The translations under genes were made by a program, and so were the position numbers. The notes below the pieces were generated by a model that had not been told where the DNA came from, searched no databases, and was given only the letters and a program-made list of their open reading frames with translations. This document shows positions 18,789-26,738 of a DNA stretch of 64,000 bases, in pieces (the stretch's first letter is position 1; every line of letters starts with the position of its first letter). This DNA is from CAZQQN01 sp964595485 (lineage in GTDB: Bacteria; Bacteroidota; Bacteroidia; CAILMK01; CAYYUA01), in contig CAZQQN010000008.1 of assembly GCA_964595485.1 (NCBI GenBank), forward strand, positions 25,518-89,517. Direction: 5' to 3'.

Positions 18789-19565
18789 TTATTGAATCCG
18801 CAAGTTTGCCTCTCTCCCGATCTTACTAATCTCCTCAATATTATCAACAATATCCGACAAGTCATCATGAGTAGATCTGATAAAGGGGATTTGAGGTTTA
18901 AAGGCAGGATCAACGCCTAAATACCGGTAAACTTCAGCCATCGTTTTCCTTTTTTGGTGATCTTTGAGCATGTCTCTTTCGTAAATAACTTCTTTAAAAG
19001 ATAGGTCTTCAAGGGCATCTTCTTCATCCCTTCTGAATTTAAATCGAGCAGCCAGGGATTGTTTAAAATCATCAGGATTGATATAAACTTTAGGTGCCTG
19101 TTCAAAATCCGCTTCGCTCCTGAAAAAATAGCCTCGTTTCTTAGCTATTTCATTGGACAAAGCATGGCGAAAAATATTGTCTCTCCTTAAGTATATAATT
19201 TTCCAGCCTTTGTTAAGCAAAGTTTTAACAAAAGACCGTGAATTGGTGTGATTTAAAAAATCCATGATCTGGTATGGATGCACATTGAAGCCATAAACCG
19301 GCTTAGTGGTCATCAAGGCCCTTCCCTCAAAATATTGTTCAAATTGTTTTAAGCTTTTTTGCAGTAGCTCATTATCGCAATAGATTTCAGGATGCTGGTT
19401 CAATAGCTTAACCAGTAAGGTACTGCCGGTTCTTCCCTGGCTAAAAATAAGAAAGCGTCTCTTTTTACCTGCATCTAAAACATTGGCTAAAAAATAAGCC
19501 CATAATTCGGTTACTTGACCAAACTTTCTAAAATCGTAGAATTGCTTCCTTAAGGCATTTAACAT
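18789..19565 (-). CDS. Sulfotransferase family protein
   Basis: The 258-residue protein has a strong PAPS-binding P-loop, FSQGRTGSTLL (41-51), and a 3'-phosphate motif, IIYLRRDNIFRHALS (123-137), typical of Stf0/carbohydrate sulfotransferases. HPEIYCDNEL (58-67) resembles the conserved segment after the P-loop of Stf0-type enzymes. It is cytoplasmic and faces the glycan cluster convergently. It probably transfers sulfate from PAPS to a sugar hydroxyl of a glycan or glycolipid. No genes for PAPS synthesis lie in the window. Confidence 0.8.
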   Translation of the reverse strand: MLNALRKQFYDFRKFGQVTELWAYFLANVLDAGKKRRFLIFSQGRTGSTLLVKLLNQHPEIYCDNELLQKSLKQFEQYFEGRALMTTKPVYGFNVHPYQIMDFLNHTNSRSFVKTLLNKGWKIIYLRRDNIFRHALSNEIAKKRGYFFRSEADFEQAPKVYINPDDFKQSLAARFKFRRDEEDALEDLSFKEVIYERDMLKDHQKRKTMAEVYRYLGVDPAFKPQIPFIRSTHDDLSDIVDNIEEISKIGREANLRIQ

Positions 19566-19714
19566 TGATCCAAGTGCTTGGGGCGGTTAATAATGTTATA
19601 AAGGAAACGCTCTGTTCTAACCTTTTGAACAATGGCTTAAAAACATTGAATGGTTAGTAGAATTTAGAATTAACGACCAATTATAAAAATCCCAAAACTC
19701 GACACAGAATAGCA

Positions 19715-21133
19715 TTAAGTTTTCACAACACCCCGCTCATCGATAATGGAATCTTCCTGGTACTGAGCTTCTGAATTGATCTTCCACAGGTCATGAGATT
19801 CAGCGTTAGTAATATTTTGAGCCGCTAAAATACCCATCAGTATGCTATGGTCCTGATTCGTATAGTTAAATGCCCCATACCTGCCAATGGCCTGTAAGCC
19901 CATTACCTGATCCAGGTAATTTTTAACAACATCCAGATGGTTTTTATAACCTTTCTGGTAAATGGGGTAGCATCGCGGAATGCGATAGACGTAACCATCC
20001 AGGATTGCTTCTTCGTTAATGATCCTTGATTGCCTTAGCTCTTGGCTTGCTAATGCTATTAACGCAGAATCACCTTTTTGCCAGAAATCATCCTCGAATG
20101 AGCACCAATATTCCAGGGCCAGAATAGTAGCCTTTTCATTGCCGTAAAGGTTTTCCGACCAGTTACGGAAGTTCGTGATTCGACCTACTTTAAGCCCTTG
20201 AGAATGAATGTATAACCAATTATCCGGGAAAACATCAGGGCTATCAATTTTCAGATAAACCAGGATGGTATTCCTGAATTGCAATTGGTTAGCAGCATCT
20301 TTCACTGCTTCATCGACCCTGGGAAGGCTTTTGACTAAAAGGGTAATGGGCATGGATGAAATAACAGCATCGCAATCAATTATTTCGCCATTTTTTAAAA
20401 CCAGGCCATTCACCTTCTGGTCATCATTAGTTTTTATTTGATTGATTGGTGATCCCAGGTAAATTTGATTGCCACTTTCCCTGATATATTCGGCCATTCT
20501 ACTGTATATCATGCCTGTGCCATAAATGGGATACGCAAAACGGTCTGCCAGGGTTTTATGCTTGGTGCCTCCACTGCTAAAAGCATTCTTAATAGCTTCC
20601 CAAAGATCGAGGTTCTTAATACGCTGAACGGCAAAATCTTTATCTAACTGATCACAAGGGATCCCCCACAATTTTTCGCTGTAGGATTTAAAAAAATGTT
20701 CATATAGCCGCTTACCGAATTTACGGGTCGCCCATTCCTCGAAGTTGTCGGCATCAACCTTATTACGTTGTAAATACTGGTAAAAATAGCTTAGCAAGGA
20801 AAGTAAAGCCTCTAAAGGCCCGAGTTTCCATAAAGTTTCAAAAGGCTTGAGGGGATAATGGAAAAATTGTGCCTTGTAATAGATCCGGGTAAGCCGGTTA
20901 ACCATCCTATAGTCATCTCCTGCCACTTCCAGCCATAGCCCATTCACTTTTGAATCACTGCTGAAAAACCGGTGCGGCCCAATATCCACAGTTTGACCCC
21001 ATAAATGAATGGATTTTGACATGCCGCCAATATCTCCAGAAGCTTCAAAAACTTCCACCTCATACCCGGCCTTGGTTAATTCATAAGCCGCGGTTAAACC
21101 TGCTGGTCCAGCTCCTATAACGGCGATTTTCAT
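19715..21133 (-). CDS. FAD-dependent oxidoreductase, UDP-galactopyranose mutase/amine-oxidase-like
   Basis: The 472-residue protein opens with an FAD-binding Rossmann motif, VIGAGPAGLTAAYEL (5-19) with the ribose-binding acid in VEVFEAS, then GGMSKSIHLWGQTVDIGPHRF. The G-P-H-R-F segment and later WGIPCDQL resemble UDP-galactopyranose mutase-like and protoporphyrinogen-oxidase-like proteins in polysaccharide clusters. The C-terminus has the second FAD contact, GRYGAFNYTNQDHS. It may be a sugar-nucleotide ring mutase or oxidase supplying the glycan locus. It is monocistronic on the minus strand, with 149 bases to the sulfotransferase start. The exact reaction is not assignable. Confidence 0.75.
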   Translation of the reverse strand: MKIAVIGAGPAGLTAAYELTKAGYEVEVFEASGDIGGMSKSIHLWGQTVDIGPHRFFSSDSKVNGLWLEVAGDDYRMVNRLTRIYYKAQFFHYPLKPFETLWKLGPLEALLSLLSYFYQYLQRNKVDADNFEEWATRKFGKRLYEHFFKSYSEKLWGIPCDQLDKDFAVQRIKNLDLWEAIKNAFSSGGTKHKTLADRFAYPIYGTGMIYSRMAEYIRESGNQIYLGSPINQIKTNDDQKVNGLVLKNGEIIDCDAVISSMPITLLVKSLPRVDEAVKDAANQLQFRNTILVYLKIDSPDVFPDNWLYIHSQGLKVGRITNFRNWSENLYGNEKATILALEYWCSFEDDFWQKGDSALIALASQELRQSRIINEEAILDGYVYRIPRCYPIYQKGYKNHLDVVKNYLDQVMGLQAIGRYGAFNYTNQDHSILMGILAAQNITNAESHDLWKINSEAQYQEDSIIDERGVVKT

Positions 21134-21440
21134 TTCCTATAACAATTTATTCAGTTAGCGAGTCAAACCCTCAAAAATGCCTTCCACAGAAAGATTTTTT
21201 AATTTAAAAGGCAAAGTTAAAAGTAACTTCAGTAACAAATGGGTTAAAAATCCAGAATTACTTTCTATTGGAGCAAAATTACCGCTCTATTATTCATCTT
21301 TTTACAGTAGGCTCCTATTTTACGATCGTAAACAGCAAGCCAGGTCGGCCTTTACCTCCTTTTTAGTGCTTCTCCTGTCCTACCTATCACGTCATCAAAT
21401 TTTATTTTCTTTGCTGAAGTTAACGTAAAAACTGTCATAA
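21134..21440. other. 307-base intergenic region between divergent genes
   Basis: It separates the FAD oxidoreductase (minus) from the DUF819 gene (plus). It contains a perfect 14-base palindrome, TTTACGATCGTAAA (21319-21332). I found no perfect TAnnTTTG box; the nearest match on the plus strand is TTTCTTTG just upstream of the DUF819 ATG. An 83-codon open frame (21177-21428) has unusual composition and no recognisable motif, and I do not regard it as a gene. Confidence 0.5.
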
Positions 21441-23108
21441 ATGAAATTTTCCAGGAATAACGGCTTTTTTCAGTGGCTTTCAATTCTTGCCCTACTCCCC
21501 CTAATCCTTTCGAATCATTCTCTAAAAGCTGAAAAGTCTGGTAACAGTGATATAAAACTTGAGCCGGTAGAAAGCCAGGATTTAGCTAATCTTGATGAAC
21601 AGGACTATACAAGAATAAGCTTCCATTCTCACAAGTCCACTTACTTTGCTGATCAAACATCCCGGTTTCTCCTGGATTTTAGCACGCTCGACAAAGAACA
21701 ATTTCAAGGCAGTACATTAACCATTACCATTAATCAGGAAGATCACAAGTTAACGGAAATAAAACCCGTTCTTATCACCGGATTAAAAACGGGCGATGTC
21801 AATATCCATGTAAAAACCAGCGGTGATGAAAAACAGCTTGGCAGCATGGAATTCAAATTCATGGCAAAAAAACCCGTTTTCACCAATGATGCCATTGTTT
21901 TAGGCATACTTGTTATCCTTTTAGCCCTGATATTTGTTACCTCTAAGAGCGATATTCCCTTTTTCAAGAAATTCTACACTTACGTACCTCCTTTATTATT
22001 GTGTTACTTTTTACCGGCCCTGCTAAACTCCTTGGGCGTTTTTTCCGGTGAAATTTCCCATTTATACCACATTGCTTCCCGTTACTTGTTGCCGGCAAGC
22101 TTGGTTTTACTAACCCTTAGCATTGACCTTCAGGGGGTTAGAAAGTTAGGTTCAAAAGCGGTTATTATGTTCTTCACAGGAACAGTAGGTATTGTCATTG
22201 GTGGTCCTTTAGCGGTATTAATAGTTTCCACATTTGCTCCGGAAATCGTAGGGGGAGCAGGCCCAGATGCAGTCTGGCGAGGATTAACAACGGTAGCCGG
22301 TAGCTGGATTGGTGGTGGAGCCAACCAGACAGCAATGTATGAGGTATTTGGCGCCAGCGGCCAATTATTTTCAGCCATGATTGCTGTGGATGTGATTGTT
22401 GCCAATATTTGGATGGCCTTCTTATTGTACGGAGCAGGTATATCCAGTAAGATCGATAAAATCTTTAATGCCGATGCCTCAGCAATAGACGAGGTAAGAC
22501 AGCGGATAGAGAATTACAATCTAAGCGTAGCTCGCATTCCTACATTCCCGGATCTAATGAATTTAGCGGCAGTAGGCTTAGGTATTACCGCAGTAGGGCA
22601 CCTTATAGCTGATAACATAGCACCTTACATTCAAGAGACTGCCCCGTATTTAAGTAAGTTCAGTTTAACCTCTAAATTTTTCTGGATTATCGTTGTTGTT
22701 ACTACGGCAGGCTTGGTATTGTCATTTACCAAGGCAAGGCGGCTGGAAGGCGTTGGGGCTTCCAAGATGGGTAGTGTTTTCTTATACATCTTAGTAGCAA
22801 GTATTGGTATGCACATGAACATATTAGCGATCTTTGACAATCCAGGGCTATTTATGGTTGGCGGTATTTGGATGCTTATCCACGTGATAATACTGCTTAG
22901 TGTGGGTAAGTTAATCAAGGCCCCATTTTTCTTCACAGCTGTCGGAAGTAAAGCCAATATTGGTGGTGCCGCATCGGCACCGATCGTAGCATCAGCTTTC
23001 CACCCATCCCTTGCTCCGGTAGGTGTGCTATTAGCTGTACTTGGCTACGCTATTGGAACCTATGCAGCCTGGTTCTGCGGGATTTTATTACAGGTGGTGG
23101 GCGCATAG
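21441..23108 (+). CDS. DUF819 membrane transporter-like protein with extra exported N-terminal domain
   Basis: The 555-residue protein has two parts. Residues 1-30 form a signal-like segment, and about 31-150 form a hydrophilic, beta-rich domain with no recognised family. From about 152 it is a DUF819 (YjcL-type) membrane protein with about ten or eleven helices and the glycine-rich repeats characteristic of the family (GSWIGGGANQTAMYE and GSKANIGGAASAPIVA). DUF819 proteins are usually close to 400 residues and lack the front domain. They resemble sodium-dependent anion or amino-acid exporters, but the substrate is unknown. The ATG at 21441 is supported by the signal peptide. It is monocistronic. 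Confidence 0.8.
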   Translation: MKFSRNNGFFQWLSILALLPLILSNHSLKAEKSGNSDIKLEPVESQDLANLDEQDYTRISFHSHKSTYFADQTSRFLLDFSTLDKEQFQGSTLTITINQEDHKLTEIKPVLITGLKTGDVNIHVKTSGDEKQLGSMEFKFMAKKPVFTNDAIVLGILVILLALIFVTSKSDIPFFKKFYTYVPPLLLCYFLPALLNSLGVFSGEISHLYHIASRYLLPASLVLLTLSIDLQGVRKLGSKAVIMFFTGTVGIVIGGPLAVLIVSTFAPEIVGGAGPDAVWRGLTTVAGSWIGGGANQTAMYEVFGASGQLFSAMIAVDVIVANIWMAFLLYGAGISSKIDKIFNADASAIDEVRQRIENYNLSVARIPTFPDLMNLAAVGLGITAVGHLIADNIAPYIQETAPYLSKFSLTSKFFWIIVVVTTAGLVLSFTKARRLEGVGASKMGSVFLYILVASIGMHMNILAIFDNPGLFMVGGIWMLIHVIILLSVGKLIKAPFFFTAVGSKANIGGAASAPIVASAFHPSLAPVGVLLAVLGYAIGTYAAWFCGILLQVVGA

Positions 23109-23133
23109 CTTTCAGAATACTAAAGTTAGCTAA

Positions 23134-23160
23134 TACCCTCGCTAAGAAGTCCAGAGGGTA
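23134..23160. terminator. Hairpin between convergent genes
   Basis: TACCCTC and GAGGGTA form a 7-bp stem with a 13-base loop just downstream of the DUF819 stop. A second hairpin follows at 23190-23211 (TTGACTTT/AAAGTCAA, 8 bp with a 6-base loop). Neither is followed by a T-run, so they may be transcript ends, or chance. Confidence 0.3.
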
Positions 23161-23243
23161 CATAACTTCCTTAAAGCTTCACAATAACCTTGACTTTGAC
23201 AGGAAAGTCAATCAATGGTTAGTAAAAAGCAATGACAGCTCTT

Positions 23244-23600
23244 TTACAAAAAAGCCTTCTGAAAAAGGGAGTTCAATAATGATTGAATGATACTGAATAA
23301 TAAAGCCCACCAAAAATTTAAAACACTGAAACCGGGAACGACCCATTCAACTAAATAAACCATTAATACATTAACGACCAGAAGGAATAAACCAAAGGTC
23401 AAAACGGTGATCGGGAATGAAATGATCATGAGTAAGGGCTTTAAATAAGTATTAGCAAAGGCTAATAGAAAAGCTACCAAGACAGCAACCCAAAAACCAC
23501 TTACTTCAACACCTGAAAGAAGATAAGCCGTCAACAGAACCGCTACTCCAGCAATGATCAAGCGTATAATACGGGCTAATAAACCTTCATTTTGTTCCAT
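23244..23600 (-). CDS. Phage-holin-4 family small membrane protein (PF04020 type)
   Basis: The 118-residue protein is almost entirely hydrophobic, with four predicted helices. It has the family features of PF04020/YvlD-like proteins: ARIIRLIIAG near the N-terminus, FANTYLKPLL in the middle and the FPITVLTFGLFLLVVN helix. Despite the family name it is a common chromosomal protein and not evidence of a prophage; its function is unknown. It lies four bases after the quinone oxidoreductase gene and so is probably co-transcribed with it and purQ. Confidence 0.85.
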   Translation of the reverse strand: MEQNEGLLARIIRLIIAGVAVLLTAYLLSGVEVSGFWVAVLVAFLLAFANTYLKPLLMIISFPITVLTFGLFLLVVNVLMVYLVEWVVPGFSVLNFWWALLFSIIQSLLNSLFQKAFL

Positions 23601-23604
23601 ACAA

Positions 23605-24585
23605 TCATGGATTTGCGTTAATTTCTAAAATGACTTTACCCTTAGCCTGGTTTTGAGATACATAAGCATGAGCAGCTGAGGCATCAGTAATGGGATAGAC
23701 CCTATCAACACAGGGTAAAATTTGACCAGTACGATAAGCTTGCAACACCTCTTTTTTGATGGCTTCTGCCAAGGATTTTTTTACCGGTAACAGCTGGTTG
23801 CGCAAGGTAGAACCACGTAGCAGGATATTCTTAGCTAAAATTTGCGCCATGTTTATCCTGGACTTAATACCACCTAAAAGGCCAATTAACAACCAATGTC
23901 CTTGAAATGATAAAACATCCGTATGAAGTTTAGCATAGTTGCTGTCCCCAATTGTGTCAAGTACAAGCTGGATACCTTTCGGAGCCCTATCAAGTATGCT
24001 TTCGCGCAGATCATTGGTTTGATGATTAAAGACATAGTCCGCGCCCAAATTACGACAAAATTCAGCCTTTTCCTGATTGCCGGTTGTCGCAAAAACATTG
24101 GCACCGAATAGCTTTGCTATTTGAATAGCCTTAGAGCCAACACCGCCTGCCGCAGAATGGATCAGTACATTATTGCCTGGCTTAAGCTGGCCTAATTGTA
24201 TCAAATTGAGATAGCTGGTGAATAAAGCTTCCGGGACAGCTGCCCCTTGCGTAGCATCCCAATCAGAGGGCATCGGTAGCAACAAATCAGCAGGAACTGC
24301 TACTTCCTCTGCGTAACCACCGCCGGGGAGCAAAGCCATAACCGGATCTCCGGCGTTCCATTCTTTTACTTCTTTTCCGACCGCTTTCACATAACCTGCG
24401 ACCTCAAGACCAAGAATGTTGGAAGCGCCCTCCGGAGGCGGATATAAACCCTTCACTTGCAGTAAGTCAGCCCGGTTGACCCCAGCTGCCTGGACACCAA
24501 CTATAACTTCATGAGATGCAACAGGTGGGCGCTTAATGTCCTCCCAAAGGAGTTCCTGATCTTGATTAACCTGGATAGCTTTCAT
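23605..24585 (-). CDS. NAD(P)H quinone oxidoreductase (PIG3-like zinc-free MDR)
   Basis: The 326-residue medium-chain reductase has an N-terminal GroES-like domain (GVNRADLLQ at 35-43, GLEVAG at 59-64) and a Rossmann domain with AAGGVG (145-150). The catalytic zinc Cys of alcohol dehydrogenases is absent, as in quinone oxidoreductases. GLYPPPEGAS is typical of PIG3-type enzymes, which reduce quinones or other electrophiles with NADPH. It follows purQ by six bases on the minus strand, suggesting an operon, although the functional link to purine synthesis is not obvious. Confidence 0.88.
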   Translation of the reverse strand: MKAIQVNQDQELLWEDIKRPPVASHEVIVGVQAAGVNRADLLQVKGLYPPPEGASNILGLEVAGYVKAVGKEVKEWNAGDPVMALLPGGGYAEEVAVPADLLLPMPSDWDATQGAAVPEALFTSYLNLIQLGQLKPGNNVLIHSAAGGVGSKAIQIAKLFGANVFATTGNQEKAEFCRNLGADYVFNHQTNDLRESILDRAPKGIQLVLDTIGDSNYAKLHTDVLSFQGHWLLIGLLGGIKSRINMAQILAKNILLRGSTLRNQLLPVKKSLAEAIKKEVLQAYRTGQILPCVDRVYPITDASAAHAYVSQNQAKGKVILEINANP

Positions 24586-24591
24586 CTTGCA

Positions 24592-25287
24592 TTAAGATTC
24601 TAAAGCGGGCTGAATGATTCCTGACAATACTTTTGCGCCATCGGTATTACCAAGTACATCCTCAGCAGCTCGCTCAGGATGTGGCATTAGACCGAAAACA
24701 TTGCGGTTTTGGTTACAAATGCCCGCAATGCCATCTACCGAGCCATTCGGATTTGCGGCTTCAGAAAAATGGCCTTCTTTATCGCAATACCGAAATAAAA
24801 TCCGGTCTTCTGATTTCAATTTATCAATGGTTTCCTGATGAGCGAAGTAACGCCCCTCGCCATGCGCAACAGGCATTTTGAGAACTTCATTGGTACCGAT
24901 ATCCCGGGTTAAGAGCGAATTACTGGTAACCGGTTGTACAAAAAGGTTATTGCAAATGAATTTTTGATTAAGGTTCTCAATCAAGGCTCCGGGTAAAAGC
25001 TGAGCCTCACATAATACCTGGAACCCATTGCAAATACCCAAAACATATCCTCCACGGCTGGCATAGTCAATAATATCTTCCATGATAGGCGAAAACCTGG
25101 CAACAGCACCAGCTCTGAGGTAATCCCCATGGGCAAAGCCACCCGGTAATACAATAAAGTCACAATCTTTCAAACCCCGCTCTTTATGCCAAAGCGGTTC
25201 TACTTCCTGTTGAAAAACATTGCGAAGGGTATGGATGGTATCTCCATCACAGTTTGAACCCGGAAAGATTACTACACCAAATTTCAT
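24592..25287 (-). CDS. purQ: Phosphoribosylformylglycinamidine synthase, glutaminase subunit
   Basis: PurQ supplies ammonia from glutamine to PurL for formylglycinamidine ribotide synthesis, step four of purine biosynthesis. The 231-residue protein has the class-I glutamine amidotransferase triad: C86 in GICNGFQ, and H203/E205 in LMPHPERA. PGSNCDGDT (9-17) and PGGFAHGDYLRAG (48-60) are typical of PurQ. The presence of a separate PurQ implies a small-type PurL, and usually PurS, elsewhere. It heads an apparent operon with the quinone oxidoreductase and the holin-like gene. Confidence 0.95.
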   Translation of the reverse strand: MKFGVVIFPGSNCDGDTIHTLRNVFQQEVEPLWHKERGLKDCDFIVLPGGFAHGDYLRAGAVARFSPIMEDIIDYASRGGYVLGICNGFQVLCEAQLLPGALIENLNQKFICNNLFVQPVTSNSLLTRDIGTNEVLKMPVAHGEGRYFAHQETIDKLKSEDRILFRYCDKEGHFSEAANPNGSVDGIAGICNQNRNVFGLMPHPERAAEDVLGNTDGAKVLSGIIQPALES

Positions 25288-25291
25288 AAGG

Positions 25292-25299
25292 CAAAGTTA
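25292..25299 (-). promoter_or_regulatory. -7 box (TAACTTTG) before purQ
   Basis: The minus strand reads TAACTTTGC, a perfect TAnnTTTG match ending four bases before the purQ ATG. Initiation about seven bases downstream would fall at the start codon, giving a leaderless transcript. This is the same octamer and almost the same position as at ddl. No clear -33 TTG is seen. Confidence 0.5.
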
Positions 25300-25457
25300 T
25301 GGGTTCCTGCATTATTTATCGAAAACTAAGTAGCACTTATCTTTATAATCATACCCCTTCATAAGGATAAAAAAACCTTCCTGCCAAATTGTTATGCAAA
25401 TTCGACTTACTAACCTGACGAAAAAGACAGGTCGATTGTTTTTTTGACGTACTATTC

Positions 25458-25516
25458 TGCCAAACTTTTTCAATCATTGTCAAAAATGCATTTGGCACTG
25501 CTTGGCAAAAGCTTTG
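25458..25516 (+). promoter_or_regulatory. Inverted repeat and possible -24/-12-like promoter before hsp20
   Basis: TGCCAAA (25458-25464) and TTTGGCA (25491-25497) form an inverted repeat, with TTTTT (25466-25470) and AAAAA (25482-25486) inside it. The right arm continues into TTGGCACTGCTTGGCA, which resembles a sigma-54 element, but the GG-to-GC gap is nine bases instead of ten. AAGCTTTG (25509-25516) is one mismatch from the housekeeping -7 box. This could be a heat-shock operator and promoter; which element works is not clear. Confidence 0.35.
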
Positions 25517-25551
25517 TAATAAAGAGGGGGAAAACAAAAAAATAAACCATT

Positions 25552-25977
25552 ATGGCACTCTTAAGAACAAATGAAACGAATTTTCCAGGACGGCTATCAG
25601 ATGTATTAGATCAGTTTTTTGAGGAAGCTAACCGCAGCTCTAATGGAGGTAGCTTTGTTCCTTCTGTTGATTTATCGGAGACGGATAAAAGCTATGAGGT
25701 AGAAACCCATCTACCAGGCATGAAGAAAGATGATATCAATGTAGAGGTTGACGGTAATACACTTAAAATTACTGGTGAAAAGCAAAGGAATAAAGAGGAT
25801 AAGGAAAAAGCTTTTCACCGGATTGAAAGTGAGTACGGCCATTTCCGAAGGGAATTACAAATACCTGAAGATGGGGATTTCGAGAGCATTGAAGCCAAAT
25901 ATGAAAATGGTGTTTTGCACTTGAGCATTCCAAAATCCAAAAAGAAAGAAAACACAAAAAAAATCGATATCAAATGA
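25552..25977 (+). CDS. Small heat-shock protein, Hsp20/alpha-crystallin family
   Basis: The 141-residue cytoplasmic chaperone has a short N-terminal arm (LLRTNETNFPG, then a DQFFEE helix), an alpha-crystallin domain from about residue 43 to 132 (VDLSETDKSYEVE, LPGMKKDDINVEV, ENGVLHLSIPK) and a lysine-rich tail. It holds unfolding proteins without ATP. It is the first of two tandem Hsp20 genes with 63 bases between them and nearly identical cores (LPGMKKDDIN and VPGMKKDDIN). Both likely share a promoter upstream of 25552; a terminator follows the second gene. Confidence 0.95.
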   Translation: MALLRTNETNFPGRLSDVLDQFFEEANRSSNGGSFVPSVDLSETDKSYEVETHLPGMKKDDINVEVDGNTLKITGEKQRNKEDKEKAFHRIESEYGHFRRELQIPEDGDFESIEAKYENGVLHLSIPKSKKKENTKKIDIK

Positions 25978-26027
25978 TGGTTTCAGCTATAGCTAAACTA
26001 AACTGAAAACCATTGTCGAACAAAAAA

Positions 26028-26037
26028 AAGGAGGTGA
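26028..26037 (+). promoter_or_regulatory. Full-length Shine-Dalgarno before the second Hsp20 gene
   Basis: AAGGAGGTGA is complementary over ten bases to the usual 3' end of 16S rRNA, and its GGAGG core is at normal distance from the ATG at 26041. Bacteroidota rarely use Shine-Dalgarno sequences, and other starts in this window lack one, so this site is unusual and could raise the yield of the second protein. Confidence 0.75.
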
Positions 26038-26040
26038 GTT

Positions 26041-26478
26041 ATGACACTTATAAAAGCTAACGAACCCAGAATCCCGAGCTTGACAGGATCCTTCAGCAAC
26101 ATGTTAGATCGTTTCTTTGATGAAGCTGTTAAAACACCAGGAACATTGGGTAATTTCATGCCAACCGTAGACTTGAAAGAAGATGATAACAATTATGAAA
26201 TTGATGTAAGCGTTCCTGGCATGAAGAAGGATGACATCAATCTGGAATTAGATGGTCAAACCTTACACATAAGTGGCGAAAAAGAAAAGAAAGATGATGA
26301 CAAGCAAAAAACTTATCACAGGGTAGAATCCACTTATGGCTATTTTGAAAGGTATTTCACCTTACCCGATAATGCTAAGGTTGATGAAATTGATGCCCAA
26401 TATGAGGAAGGTGTTTTGAAGATCAGCATCCCCAAAGATAAGGAAAAGACCGAAACAAAGAAGATCGACATCAAGTAA
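26041..26478 (+). CDS. Small heat-shock protein, Hsp20/alpha-crystallin family
   Basis: The 145-residue tandem paralogue of the preceding chaperone has the same layout: N-terminal arm with NMLDRFFDEA, an alpha-crystallin domain from VDLKEDDNNYEID to EEGVLKISIPK, and a KKIDIK tail. The two may form mixed oligomers. It has a very strong ribosome-binding site (26028-26037), unlike the first gene, and is followed by a good intrinsic terminator, so the pair forms a closed two-gene operon. Confidence 0.95.
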   Translation: MTLIKANEPRIPSLTGSFSNMLDRFFDEAVKTPGTLGNFMPTVDLKEDDNNYEIDVSVPGMKKDDINLELDGQTLHISGEKEKKDDDKQKTYHRVESTYGYFERYFTLPDNAKVDEIDAQYEEGVLKISIPKDKEKTETKKIDIK

Positions 26479-26514
26479 GCTAACAAAACTTGCTTGCTGT
26501 TTGAACTGTTTGCT

Positions 26515-26546
26515 AAAAAGCCCACTTATGCCGGTGGGCTTTTTTT
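26515..26546 (+). terminator. Intrinsic terminator of the hsp20 pair
   Basis: An 11-bp stem (AAAAAGCCCAC with GTGGGCTTTTT), an 8-base loop and a run of seven T residues follow the second hsp20 gene by 36 bases. This is a typical factor-independent terminator, and because the stem has A- and T-tracts on both sides it could also work in the other direction. Confidence 0.85.
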
Positions 26547-26738
26547 AATGCAAATGTTAAAATAATTGACCAACCCTCTGAAAGTAATATTGGTAATAAA
26601 CCATTTCAGCTGGTCAATTATACCATCCGGACGAAGGAGGGAGTGTTATTAGGTTAAATGATTAAGTAATAATGCTTTTTAACTATAGTCATGATTGGTT
26701 TACCTACTCTGTAACGGGTCATAAGATTAGATCTTGAA

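Noticed and set aside
21177..21428. 83-codon open frame upstream of the DUF819 gene
   Set aside because: Composition is rich in Ser, Leu and Lys with no domain or signal, and it fills a divergent intergenic region that needs room for promoters. Not called as a gene.
22881..22886. CACGTG core resembling the centre of a parS site (also at 55032-55037)
   Set aside because: Flanks differ from TGTTTCACGTGAAACA at many positions, and both lie inside coding sequence; not parS.
23244..23600. Holin-family protein as a sign of a prophage
   Set aside because: The PF04020-type protein is common on bacterial chromosomes and no phage genes surround it.
25349..25537. 62-codon open frame on the minus strand between purQ and hsp20
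   Set aside because: It covers the promoter region and has no recognisable family; most likely chance.
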